Assembly (NCBI GenBank): GCA_037074765.1
Contig: JBAMDO010000128.1
Span: 1-64,000 of the forward strand
Reading direction: 5' to 3'
Length of the DNA: 64,000 bases
DNA from: Mansonella perstans
Taxonomy: Eukaryota > Nematoda > Chromadorea > Rhabditida > Onchocercidae
The notes under the pieces are model-generated. The model was not told the DNA's origin, did no database searches, and was given only the letters and a program-made list of their open reading frames with translations. Within the stretch, counting starts at the first letter, position 1, and each line of letters starts with the position of its first letter. The translations under genes and the position numbers were made by a program. This document shows positions 14,001 to 31,996 of the stretch, piece by piece.

Positions 14001-14356
14001 ATTATTATTATTCAATACTTAATTATGATTATCAAATATCTTCGTTGTTATTTGTCAATATTCACATTTACTATTATTATTATTGCTGCTATTATGCGCG
14101 ATACATGAATGAAATAAATGAAGCAAAATATGTAAATTGCCATAAATTGCTGCTACTTTTAAAGTTGCAACGAAATTTTGGATAAATTAAATTTAAAGTG
14201 TTAATTTACCATCTCTTCAACACATCTGTAAATAATTCTTTTCTTCCGTGATTGTATGATTTGGAATAAAACTGCTCAAAGACTTATTTCGAAAGTATTC
14301 AATTTAAAATTTTGAGAAAGAGGGAGAGGAAAAATTGCAAAAGTATTTTAAAATAG

Positions 14357-14422
14357 TTAGCTATTTAACCGAATATGATTAATTATTTGACCAAATACTG
14401 TTAGTTATTTGGCGGAATACGG
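14357..14422. repeat. Three 22-bp tandem units
   Basis: Units at 14357-14378, 14379-14400 and 14401-14422 share the pattern TTA-x-x-TATTT followed by CCGAATA or a variant. The period is exactly 22 bp with several substitutions between copies. Confidence 0.75.
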
Positions 14423-15287
14423 TATTAAAGATATACCACCATGTGTTTTTATCACTTTTAATCATTGTGTGCGCTTCGTCATGATGATCCACTTCAAGTT
14501 AGATAGCATTATGGGATTAGCATATCTCGCTATATTATAAGACCATTACAAATACCGGATACCCGAATGCCCGAATAGCATGTGAAAAAAAAGGTTAAGA
14601 GCCGGATTATGGTACCATCGTAGTATTCGCTATTTTCTTTAGTATTCAGCACTGATCTGCTGAAGTACTCAATGAATCAAGTGTAAAAAAAAGAAAGAGA
14701 GAGGAAGGGGAAGAAGGAGAATTTCGTTCTATTGTATCGATCTAAAAAAAATAAAACTTTGGAATTTTTTTTAACTAAAATTAATGGATTAGAAACATTG
14801 TAATTTTTGGCTACTTTAAAAATAAAACTGTATTCTGTTATGTGAAAATCAGTGATGGCAACTTTTGTAATAATAATAATAAATGCAAATAAATGAATAG
14901 AAAAAGAAAAACCACAATTTTACAAAGGATTGTTTAAAATAATCAGATTAACATTTGAAAATAATCATTCGCTTTGCAAAAATGATGGAAACTTGTATGC
15001 TTACTGCAACAGTTAATTTATAAATTTAAAGCTAATCTCTGGTAATATTGATGCTTATTTCGAAAATTTATTCGAAAAAGCGATAACAATTTGTGAAAGT
15101 TAACATTTAAATGCGATTATTAAATCACAATGAAAGTACCATAATTCTTGTCACATTTATCATAAATTCACAAGCAATAATTAATAGTAAGATTAAAGTT
15201 CAATCTCGTTTCACTTATAAAATAACAAAATTTTCGGAAAGAAATAAACTGCCTTATAGAAAATTGTTGTTCTTTCGATGTAACATC

Positions 15288-15645
15288 AAATTTTCAAATT
15301 ACCTCTAAAGTAACTTATAGATACGATAAATTAGAGATGATGAGGTTAGCTGTTAATTTTCCAACTTTTCATCTCGATTAATTAATAATTTTAATAATGA
15401 GTAATTGCAAAAAAAAAAAAAAAATTTGATATTCATTACAGTGCATAAAAATATTTCAAACCAAAAAAAATTTTGAAATGATTAGTCAATTTTATTTTTC
15501 ATCCATGCAATAAACTATCTGACTTTAATTTTCAAAATTATCCTAGATAATCTCAGTAATACTATAAATCATAGATGATGAAATTTTTGTTTCATTTTCA
15601 CTTTTTCATCTCGATAATTTTCAATTAATGGTAATTGTTGAAATA
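15288..15645. repeat. Pair of diverged direct repeats, offset 237-238 bp
   Basis: About 120 bp at 15288-15410 recurs at about 15525-15645. Shared landmarks are AGATGATGA (15335 and 15573) and TTTCATCTCGAT (15367 and 15604), at offsets of 238 and 237 bp. An A run lies between them. It looks like an old local duplication. Confidence 0.6.
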
Positions 15646-17009
15646 ACTTTGAATCGAATAAAGAAAAAAGTATCTTAAAAAAAACGCTTAACATGATGTT
15701 AACTAATAAATAATACTTAGTTAACAACATTTAGCACGCTTTCTTAATAATACGAAAATGATTGCTTGTAGTTGCTATTCACATATTAAAACTTATGCAC
15801 ATACTTAATTAGACACGCCCTAGTATATTGTAATTCAAAATGAAGTGTTTGATTTGGTCATCTATTTGAAATATTTCATGTATTAAACACTTAAACCAAA
15901 AAAAAAAAGTTGTAAATTGCAAAATGACAAAATTCATAATTTTTTTTTGTAATATTTTCTGAAGCAATTAATGCTGAAACAACTGTATTTGCTATTTAAA
16001 AGAATTTATTATAATACTATGTATTTGATAATTAAACAATGAGAAGTGATAACGAATGATAACTGAATGAATGATTCCAAAATACAATCAAGATAAAAAC
16101 AATGCTTCGAAAAAAAAATCCTAACAGCAAAAATGAACTGTAAAATACATTTAAACTATCAGTAATTTTAAATGTGAAATATAGCAATTTGTTAACTACA
16201 AGTTTAATTTTATTTTATCATTCATTTCTTATGTTTAATCACTTTTTCACTCCATGCTCTCTATTACTGCTTGCAACAGTATATTCCTATACAAATGCAT
16301 GATATTTCTATTTTCGTTTGCAATTGTTTCATTCATCTGTCACTTTTTAATAATTTAGGAGTTAAATAGCAAGATTACTTAAAGTGATAGGAAATGATAA
16401 TATCGGTTTTATCACAAAGTAGGAGATCAGAAATTCAGTGATTTAAGGGCAATATATAAGAGGTTTATTGGGGAAATGTGACTGCTATTGTCATTTATGC
16501 AATAATATTTTATATACCATATGAAATTCAAAAAACATAATAGGGTCATTCCAGAAATCACCAAAAAACAATCGAACACAATAGATCACTTAAAAATGGT
16601 CGAACTTTTTTACGAGTAATAATTTTGCTGCTATGGTTTCAGCAGTAAAATCATCAAATTTCAATTCGATAGCTATCATCATTAGAAAAGATATTCTGCT
16701 TAACGGTTCCAAGAGTCTAATTACATGCCAGTCAAGGTAATTTTAGTGTAAAATCAACAAAGGTCAGGCAATTTTTAAATATATATATGCAGGTAATCAA
16801 AATAGAAAGCATACCTGCATGAGAACATTGCTATTTAACTAGATGTGGCATTATCCATATGAACATCTTCATGTGTATAAATTCAGCACTAACATTTCCA
16901 AATATATGGAAAAGACACAACAGCAAAACGTTTGACCCCAAACAACAAATTCAAATCAATAAAAAAAAGAAAACTAAATTCTATTAAAAATAGCAAAATA
17001 TTTTATTTT

Positions 17010-23014
<6,005 letters not shown>

Positions 23015-23054
23015 CTTCTTCTTTTTCTTTACTTAACAGTCAGCAACTTTCTAT

Positions 23055-23056
23055 CT
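23055..23056 (-). promoter_or_regulatory. Candidate spliced-leader acceptor of CDC5L
   Basis: Read on the minus strand, TTTAATTACAG precedes a 40-nt leader and the ATG at 23014. No upstream exon is needed to complete the protein, so an unpaired acceptor here fits trans-splicing. A cis-spliced non-coding exon cannot be excluded. Confidence 0.45.
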
Positions 23057-24600
23057 GTAATTAAAGCATCTCATTAATTTGCACATATTTACGTAATGTG
23101 CACGTACACGTTACATATCAGAAATGCAACATAAGACAAGAATTAATAAATTATTGTAAATTACACGTCAAAATTACAAAACGAATTGTTAATATGAGAT
23201 TGTATGTAATCAATTATTACAATATTTCTTATATTTCAATAATTATGTATTAAATGACACAAAAAATAAGATTAATACTGTGTAAATGACATTTTCATCC
23301 ATATAATTGATGCTAAAAAAGAAAGATAAAAGAAAAAACAAACATTTAAAACAAAAAAAAAAAAAAACAGCGTAAATAACGAACTACCACTCACGGCTAT
23401 TTTTAACTCGACCACTTCGCTGTTAAATTTTTGTAACCCATTTTGAAAATTTTTTGTCTCTCTATTCATAACTTCGATTAAGCCATCAATGAAACTTTCG
23501 AATAGCTCAATAACTTAAATTATATTGGAATTTGCTGTAGCTATTACTGTGTTCATATACTCTTTTTCAAGGAATTTCCGAATTTTCCTCGTTTTCTTCG
23601 ATACAAGATGAAAACCTTCGCATGATTGATCAAATTACAAGAAATTTTGGAACAGTAGAATTGCCAAATAACACTGACAATTCAGTTAAACTGAATTACT
23701 AATTAATTAACAAATAACTTTACTCATCATTTAGTTTTATATGACTTCCAATGAATTATTTGTTACATACACAGTAAATTACGCGAAAATTTTGTTAATT
23801 AAATTGTTACTGTCTTATCACTGGTAAATAATAAAAGAAATAATAAACAATTAGGCTAGCAATTTATGAAATTTTATTGTTTTTTTAATGCATAGAATGT
23901 TTTATGCATCTGATAATTTGCATTATCATTGTATGCAGATATTCTGTAATAATGAGCTATGACAAATCATTTGTTTCAGTTTGGAAAATTTCGGTTTAAA
24001 AATTTCATGTTTCAAAAACCTTTGACTTTAGAAAAGCTTTTAACTGAAATATGAATGATAAAACAAGCATTCGGCTTACAATGAACAAATATTGCACAAA
24101 TAAGGAAGACAACAAAAGAATTAAATGGAATGATTAGATAGTCACAATCGTAAGTACTAAGTAATCAGAAATTTGAAAGATACTGACGATTGATCAGTGA
24201 AATGATTATAATGATGAGAGAAATTTGTACGGAATGTAGTATATATTGAAAGAAATATATTATTTGCGAGCAGTATCAAAATATATTGAAATATAAAATA
24301 ACATTAAGATATAATATAACAGTTCATTTCTATACTGAAATACATTCCAAATTACATAAAATTAACAACTGTATTGACTGGACAAATAATGAGTAACATA
24401 AAAATTTTTTTCAAAAATTACATCAGTATTAATCTGAATTTGCTGCAAAAATTTTTTAATTGAATTCCTAAAGCATTTATCACTCAACTGAATAATTTAT
24501 TTAAAATTTCATTCGTCATATGTATTCGCAACTTTTTATATTCGCCCAACAAAAACACTTTACGAAAGATTTAACAAATTAAAACATAGGAAGTAGCTGG
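23057..24600. other. Intergenic region between CDC5L and p31comet genes
   Basis: AT-rich spacer without supported exons. It includes poly(A)-rich stretches near 23330-23370 and the 3' UTR of the p31comet gene next to 24600. An open stretch at 23272-23469 on the minus strand has no recognisable content. Confidence 0.5.
24496..24501 (-). terminator. Candidate poly(A) signal of the p31comet gene
   Basis: AATAAA on the minus strand, about 100 nt past the stop codon whose last base is 24601. Confidence 0.5.
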
Positions 24601-26024
24601 TTAGCTGAATGCTTGGACAACAGGTGAAAGACGAAACCAAGTTGTTTCAGGATCATTAACTATCACAGCATCCTCAACGCAAAGATGTTTTAGAACAAAA
24701 CGCACTGAATGGATTTTTCGTCGTGATAAAATTTCATCTTCTGGCGATTCAAAACCATCGCTGCAAAGATAATCTTCAGTTAGTTTATGAAATAGCTTTA
24801 ATTAGTTTCCTTGATATTTAAAACAACTCTATTATGAAAATAGTTTTACTTACTCATTTTCAACAAGTTTTTCCGGATATTTCAGAGCAGACGTCCCGCG
24901 TACCAAAATACAAACACGTGTATTTCGAGTAATATTCCGCGTAGTATTCAAGTTTGGACTTACTACCAATAATGTTGATATTCTACGCTGTTCCCTAAAA
25001 ATTTTAAATGTATATTGAAACAATTCATAATGTTACGTTATTACTCATTGATTAAAAAACTAAAATTTCAAATAGAAAAACTGATAAATTTGTTTCCATT
25101 TTAGCTAAAAATTCGTGAAATTGTATTTAGTTGTACAACTAAGTGAAACTAACCTGGCTGATAATTCAGCACAATTTTCACCACAGTGTGAAAGATCTGA
25201 TTCAAATGAATCACATATTCTAATGGGTATTTGATAAATTTCCTGTGGTATCGCGCACGATGCACCAATAATTATAACGATTTCATGAAGTGCACGACGA
25301 TTACAGCTACGAAATAACTCTTTCAATGCTTCTCTAATCTGCAAAAACCAAAACAGTTTCATTTCTGACCAGGTGAAACTATATACATATACTTCAAATG
25401 AAATCTGAATTTGTGCAAGCTTGGCTTACTTACACATGCCAAAGTTAACTTGCACTACACTCAGCAATTGGATAATATTTCAGATTCCATTTTAATTTAT
25501 ACTCGATCTCTAAGTGATTCAAAATAGACCTCGCTTTAATCCACTGTGGTTCCATCCCTATTAAGATCATTCCCACTTTGTTTTAATTTAGATTATTAAC
25601 ATTATTTACTGAGCCTAGCAAATCATTGTTGCAAGGACAGAAAACACAAAAAAGAAAAGTAAAAATTTTTTTTTTGAAAATATCCGATTTGCTCAAAGGA
25701 AATGGATGAAGTAGGAATTCACCAAGACGCAACGTCCAAATCAAATTTTTTAAATTTCGAGTTGAGTATGAGAGATTAAAATGGAAAAGTCACAACAGAT
25801 TTATTGATATTCTTTCCTGTAATATGCAAAAGAAAAAAACAAACCTTTGTATATGTCTCAACAAATTTAATTTCATCACGTGATTCAATGGTTGAAAATA
25901 ACTGAGTTACAACACTTGGTATGATGCCACGTTGATACAGTAATGATTGTAAGATAATATCAACAGCCTGTAATTGAGCATGAATACACAGACATCGACC
26001 TATCTCTATTCGCTCACTAATCAT
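24601..26024 (-). CDS. cmt-1: p31comet/MAD2L1BP homologue (CMT-1), HORMA-fold MAD2-binding adaptor
   Basis: Four exons (26024-25845, 25338-25154, 24994-24854, 24760-24601) join in phase to 221 residues; human p31comet has about 274. Alignment from memory to p31comet is collinear. SLLYQRGIIPSVVTQL matches the human IMYQRQQLP region. REALKELFRSCNRRALHEIV followed by IIIGASCAIPQEIYQIPI matches the helix and LILLGGNALSPKEFYEL. C-terminal TTWFRLSPVVQAF matches the human WFQAPVTFKGF end, the seat-belt-like tail. The family binds closed MAD2 and other HORMA proteins and delivers them to the TRIP13/PCH-2 ATPase, silencing the spindle checkpoint and working in meiosis. The start is the first ATG after an acceptor at 26050-26051. 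An extra upstream coding exon cannot be ruled out, and the N-terminus is shorter than in human. Confidence 0.8.
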
Positions 26025-26049
26025 TCCAGCTTTCAGCAAAACAAGCTTC

Positions 26050-26051
26050 CT
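26050..26051 (-). promoter_or_regulatory. Candidate spliced-leader acceptor of the p31comet gene
   Basis: Minus-strand TGTACATTTCAG lies 25 nt before the ATG. It may be a trans-splice acceptor, or the 3' end of an intron if an undetected first exon exists. Confidence 0.45.
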
Positions 26052-26726
26052 GAAATGTACAGAATACACAATTTATTGAAACTAAACTTATTTTTATAGG
26101 ACATCTGACCATTCCAAAAATGATTTAGTATTTTTATTATTGAAATACTGCTTCGAATTCTTTTTGAACCTTGTACCTGATACAGGACAAAAACGCAATG
26201 TCGTAATATAGCGTCGCATTTATTAGGAAAATTTTTACACTAACCACAAAAGATGCTTTCAATTATAGTTCAAATTCTTTTCTTCCCATTGCTTTTACAA
26301 ATTTCAGAAATTTTGACCGAAAACATGCATTTCATACTATTTTAAATCAATTTCAATCTAATTATGAGAATGCAGTAGGATACAGATCACATATCCCAAG
26401 TAATTCAATGTTCACAATCAATTCCACAAGTTTTATCTGCTTAAACAATTTCAAATGCTCTCTAAAGCATATTTACCAAGTTTCGTCTGCCGAATATCAA
26501 TTAATACTATTGCAATGAAGACTTCCGTTACTAAATTTGCTTCAACTATTCAACAGAATAGTGCTTTCCCTAATGTTTTCTCTGTTCCTTTCGCCATTAA
26601 ATTTAATGCAAATATTAATTGGGACAGAAAATAGATATAAATTGAAATAAACGATGTAATTTAAATGTTGAAAATACAAAAAAAGACAAACGATATAATG
26701 CAATTGAAGTAATGTTTTATCAATAA

Positions 26727-26732
26727 TTTATT
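26727..26732 (-). terminator. Candidate poly(A) signal of the TTC14-like gene
   Basis: AATAAA on the minus strand, about 66 nt past the TGA that ends at 26798. Confidence 0.5.
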
Positions 26733-26797
26733 AAAGTCAAATTATCAATACAAGCAAACTGATCAATTAATCAATTAGAAACATCGCAATATCTTAA

Positions 26798-29700
26798 TCA
26801 TTTTGATTTAAGCTCTGCAATAAATCGTTCGTATTCAGCTAGCTTTTCTGCATCTCTTCTACGTTTTCTTTGCTGTTTCTTATAAGCTTCTCTCGAATGT
26901 TCCGCTTCCCGATCTCTCGATTCACCAACATCATTTTTCATTTTAGCTATCTAAGCGAATAAAAGAAGAAAGAACAGAGCGTATTTACAAAAGAAGTTGA
27001 AAAAAACAACTGAGATTATCGTCACCTTGCAAATACTGTTTCCAAAAAATAGCACCTCTCTGATGCCGATTTCACAGTTGCAGTGAATATGATAAAAATC
27101 AAAGATACTGAATAATTATTATAATACCCCAACTCAACACTTGTATGAAAAAAATACAGGAATCAAAACAAAATTCTAGAGAAGTCATGATTTAATGTAA
27201 TACAACCGCTCCAAAATTTAATTTCTGATGCAGTAACATTCAGTATAATTGATCAGAATGAAAATTCAGGAAAATTTACCTCAACCGATGGATTTCGTTC
27301 CAAATTCCTCAAACTATTCAATGCTCGCTCATCGTTTTTTATAGTCAGAATTTTTTCATATTTCGCTTTCGCTTCATCCTTTTTATCAGCTTCTTCCAGT
27401 CTAAAACAGATGAAAAACTTGATTCAACCGTTGATACTTACAAAATTATGAGCCACAAAGCTAATAACAGATTTGGAAATAATTTAAGCTGTCAGCTACT
27501 AAAGAATTAATCGTAACGTCAAACATCAAACAAAATATAAACAAGTAAATAAATAAAAAAGTAAAAAATACTGTTAGTAGTGCTATCTATCATCCTATCC
27601 CACAAAAAATCAATAACTTTTTCTGTAAATGTAACATAAAGCAATAACTAACTAGCATTAGTCTGATTTTCTTGTATTACTTTAACACACACAGTAATTC
27701 TTTTTTTCCGCCATTTATTTCAGTTTAATTTTACTGCTAAATTTTCTTATGTTTTAAAATCTCGTTCCTTCAACACATGATAAAGCACACCTGCGCAAAA
27801 GTAATTTTAGTTATTACCCTTTAGCTTCCTGCAAAAGCGTTTCGATCATATAATTCCTTGCATTCGTATGTGAAGCATTTATTGCCAAAGCTGCATCTAA
27901 GTCTGTTTCTGCCAAATTATATTGCCCCATATTGGCATACCTAAACTGCATGAAATCACTTGAAATATTCTAATTTAATTATAAAAACAAATTGTTATAC
28001 CAAGCGAACAAAATTTGAAATCCTAGATATTCATAGAATAAAAAATTTTCTACCCTCAAAATTACTTTCTGGATATGAAATAAAATTAAAATATTTAGAA
28101 TAAACAACAATAACATACGCAGCCGCTCTACCAACTAGTGCTTCAATATTTTTTTCACAAATGGAAAGTGCTCTGTTGAAATGCTGCACAGCGCCAGCAT
28201 TTTCGCCTTCTCGAATCCTATCAACTCCTCTTTTGGCAAGAGACATTGAAAGATCCTCATTCTGCTTACGACGGATGTAAGGGGCACGACACTTTGATGA
28301 AAAATCGGTATCTGAAGAATAAATTTGATGTTTCTGAGTGCCTGCAAAAATTTAACACATAAAAGAATAAGAAAGACTAAAGTCAAGTTCTCTTTTCAAT
28401 CATAACTGACTCAGAACTCTACCACTGAAAATATATCTGTAATCTGTATGATTTATTTATTCAGAAAAAGAAGAAAGAAAAAACCTTTCAAATCACACAA
28501 AAAAGAAATAGCCAAGTCAGTCTCTATACCAAAAAGTTTTGCGAGATTAGGATTGGTGGCTGGCAGATAGTCTTTGAGATATTCGTCGAAAGTTTTGGTT
28601 CCTAATTCTTCACCATTCCTGTAAGTACCATTTTTGATTGAATACAAAATCTTTTTAATGCACTTTGTTCAGGTCACTTCTATTTTCGAAGTTGAAAACA
28701 AAACAAAAATATTCCGAAGCAATTAGTACATCTTTCAGTTTATAAAAAAATTCGACAAACTAATTAATGTAAATCAGGTCTATTCATCTGGAGTAACTTT
28801 TAAACATGCAGTGACATTCCTGAAAATTTCAGAAAAAATTTCGTTATTCTTCAATATTACCTAACTGTTGTCTCCAGCACTGTAACAAAGTCCTTATAAG
28901 ACTACAATTTTAATAAAACTACATTAATGCAAATCGGGTCTACTCGCTTCAAGTAACATTAAATTCAGCTCACCTGAAGTAAGTCGGCAATTCATTTTCC
29001 GTCAAAAGACCCTCAATTGAAAAGAAAAATCAATAAACTGAAGATACAAATATTAAAAATTAAACCGATATTTAAATTAATCCACATTTAAATTATTTCT
29101 GTGAATCATTTCAATCCCAACTTTTATCTCACTTGTAATATATGCAATCTGCAGTGAAGAAGTGGGAAAAAAGGGCGAAAAAAACACCTACCGCATCTTC
29201 GTCTATAGCAAAAAGCGGGATTTTCGTTTCGTCATCAAAACCAACTACCAAAACTGCAAACAATGCGATTAAGCCGCTAATAGAACCGTAAGAGCATTTA
29301 AAACAAACCTTTGATTAAATCGTTCGGTCGGTAGTCACGGGCACTTTGTAAATTTCGCTCTAATAAAACCTGCAATGAAGATAAAAAAGCACTGTGGATT
29401 TTTGACAACAATGAGAAAACTTTGTCTTAAATGATCAGATACGATCAAAGATTACTAATACTATTCTGAACATGATATTAATAATTAAAAGTGGTACCAT
29501 AAAAGCACTCGCACACCTTTCAAGCTTTCGCCTTTGTTATAACAGTTGCTCTCTAATTAAAGCTATTTCAGTGCAGCCTAAATTGAGGAGCACTGGAATG
29601 TGAGACAAGGCTTAGTGCATCAAACTTTGTCATCCAGAGGGTAACCAAAACCAAAAATGATATGGACAGCAAATTCATGCAGGCAAAACCATGAAATAGT

Positions 29701-30324
29701 AGCATTGTGCAATTAGTAAATGTAATAGGCATGTATTGAAATTAAAAACTTGTCAGGAAACTAACTTGAAAATCGTTAATCCAACTTAGACTGCGTCGAA
29801 ACGAATGTAACATACAAACAGGTTGGGCATAGACACCAGCAAGTTCGACACGCTGGATTCGGAAGCACAATTTATCACCAATCTATGATTCAAAAAAAAA
29901 AGTTGCTGATAAAATTTTTAGGTGACATAACATTAATCAAGCATGGTCAATATTATGTTAACAACATACCGTATACGTATTCATACTGAAACAATTTTTT
30001 TAAAACATAATAATTGAAATTTCAAATAGTACTCACCCGCAAATCACTGCATAACTTCTTTTTTGCATCCAAACTACTAATCTCGGTAGCGAAACATTCA
30101 AAAGCCGGAAAAGCATCATGCCTTGCACTTGAAATTGTGCAATCTTCCTCCAAAAGCCTTTCTATATTATCTCCCGGTAGAAAATTTCCACATTTTACAT
30201 CTAAATCCTCCCTTGAATGACTGCTGAATCCATTTGCGCGATCATTTGCTCGATCGTGACAATAATTACGACCTGATAAGCGATATCGATGTCGTTTACT
30301 AGCTGCACTTGATGGTGGTGACAT
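26798..30324 (-). CDS. TTC14: TTC14-like protein (S1-type region plus TPR repeats)
   Basis: Ten exons join in phase to 439 residues: 30324-30037, 29882-29766, 29369-29309, 29253-29192, 29011-28974, 28618-28485, 28341-28119, 27940-27818, 27400-27280, 26950-26798. Residues about 97-176 correspond to the S1/OB-like region of TTC14 (IGDKLCFRIQRVELAGVYAQ). GLLTENELPTYFR matches the human SSEELPLYYRR segment. TPR helices begin AKRGVDRIREGENAGAVQHF (about 269-302), continue AAAYANMGQYNLAETDLDAA (about 303-336) and a third copy at about 346-375. The C-terminus is a charged Lys/Arg/Glu helix ending AELKSK. Human TTC14 carries a longer basic tail that is absent here. The biochemical role of TTC14 is poorly defined; the S1 fold suggests RNA contact. 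The 38-bp exon 5 is required for the frame. Confidence 0.85.
28763..28957. repeat. Short direct repeat flanking exon 5 of the TTC14-like gene
   Basis: About 35 bp at 28763-28797 recurs with several changes at 28923-28957 (offset 160 bp), both in the intron after exon 5. The shared core is AAATC-A/G-GGTCTA. The second copy ends 16 bp from the 38-bp exon. Confidence 0.55.
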
Positions 30325-30351
30325 CCAGTACCAACGTATTAAATAAAAATA

Positions 30352-30353
30352 CT
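30352..30353 (-). promoter_or_regulatory. Candidate spliced-leader acceptor of the TTC14-like gene
   Basis: Minus-strand TTATTTTTCAG, a near-consensus nematode acceptor, lies 27 nt before the ATG at 30324. An in-frame ATG further upstream would read through this acceptor and is therefore not preferred. Confidence 0.55.
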
Positions 30354-31780
30354 GAAAAATAATCATCGGCATTAGATGGAAAGATTTATTTCGGTGTTAT
30401 GAAAAAAAATGATTCAATTACAAATATCGTTCTCGACAAAAAAACTAATTGTATACATTTATTTAAAATATTTATAAAATCAATGATTAAAATTTACTTT
30501 AAATTTATACCTTCGTTATCGTTCAGTAAATAAAGAATCGAACAACAACTTGATAATATGGATAGAAACATAAAAAGCTCAAAATATTTGAATGTTGAAT
30601 TATGTTTGCCGGACGACAAACGTCTCTCTTCGAGGATTCAATCTAAGAAATAATTGATATTTATCCAATTTGCATCAATAACAGTGCGCATTTACTAAGA
30701 TTACCGGAAAAAAAAACATCGAGGAAATACTTTTTTATTACTTTCATCATTTTTTTGAAGAAACTACTACTATAATGCCTTAAGTCCTGACTTATTCTTT
30801 GATAATTAGAAAGATTATTATTTACTTTATAATTTAGCCAAATATATAAAAAAGACACAGCTCTAACATCTTATAACTAGGCAATTCTTGATATTTAACA
30901 ACTCTTGAATTTTTACCTTATTTCACCATCCCACTAATTATCTAAGTGTGCCTATTCTTATTTATCTCATTTGTGAATGTATAAAAAAGTTACGACAAAA
31001 AAGAAACTTCCTTACAACTCTTTTTCAATCTTTTCCTAAAATTTGAAGATAAAAATGTTGTTCTAAGTATGCAAATTACAAGTAATACAAGAAAACGGTA
31101 AATAGTAAAGTAGGAGGAAGCAATAAAACTTCATATTTTGGCATAATGATCTCGTTTGTACTGATCTTTTCATTGATATATATATGCTTGTACAAACAAA
31201 TAACAGCCAAATGGAAGAAAAATCAATACAAGTGAATAGTGTTATTGGCCAATAAATGAAAAGCAATTAACTGCTCAACATTAGTAATAAGTGAATTTGT
31301 ACAAAATTGACAAATTGCATAGCAATGAACCGAAAATATGATAGAAAGCTTGATACAAAACCCTGACAAAGAAATAATCACAGAAATAAACTCTGCACAC
31401 GAAAAACAAAAACAAGTTCAGAAAATCACCATATGACATTTGAATGTCGTTAAACGATTGAAATATATTCAAGTTGACAAATTAACAATGAAAAATTTGA
31501 CCTGAAAGACTGAAATTTCATTAGCTTCATAGTAAATATGAAAAAATTAACATTATCACAGGAAATCTGGAAGTTTTCTAAACTAATTGAGCAAAAAAAG
31601 ATGAAAACATAATATCTGGTAAATAATATTAAGCATAACAATGAGATACAGGATGACAAAAAGATAAAAAATATTAACTGCAAATGCTAATTGCAAACAA
31701 TATCACGTAATATCACAATTCTAAATTTATGAAAGAAACCTCTATGAATTTTGTTGAAATTAACAAATTGAAGCATAGTA

Positions 31781-31781
<1 letters not shown>

Positions 31782-31817
<36 letters not shown>
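31782..31817. repeat. Poly(A) run, 36 bases
   Basis: The longest homopolymer in the window, about 180 nt downstream of the LEM-3-like stop codon. On the minus strand it is poly(T). No target-site duplication or retroelement body is apparent. Confidence 0.9.
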
Positions 31818-31819
<2 letters not shown>

Positions 31820-31996
31820 ATTCATGCAGCAAAAAATGAAATGAAAAACAAAAAGGAAATATAAAACTACTTATTGTATAATTTTCTTTAAAAAAATGAG
31901 TGGAACGGTAACGCTCTTTTTGCAGGAATCATATTTTATGCCATGCGAATATAGTAACATTCTCACAGTTCATAAAAAAACTATTGCAAATTGAAG

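Larger units (their letters stand above)
1817..17009. other. Long gene-poor intergenic region
   Basis: About 15 kb of AT-rich sequence lies between the POU gene and the 3' end of the minus-strand CDC5L gene. Open stretches are short and T- or A-rich, without recognisable domains or supportable exon chains. Homopolymers, microsatellites, short tandem repeats (listed separately) and a few GC-richer islands (near 4690-4920, 6740-6919, 8640-8960) are present. Some of it may be regulatory DNA of the POU gene, since developmental transcription factors often sit in large flanks. That is inference. Confidence 0.6.
26025..26797. other. Spacer between TTC14-like and p31comet genes
   Basis: About 770 bp of AT-rich sequence containing the TTC14-like 3' UTR and the region just before the p31comet start. 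No convincing additional exon was found on either strand. Confidence 0.5.
30325..31996. other. Spacer between LEM-3-like and TTC14-like genes
   Basis: AT-rich non-coding sequence of about 1.7 kb. Minus-strand open stretches of 63-77 codons (30661-31683) are hydrophobic and low-complexity, as expected from reading T-rich DNA. No domains or matching splice sites were found. It includes a long A tract at 31782-31817. Confidence 0.5.
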
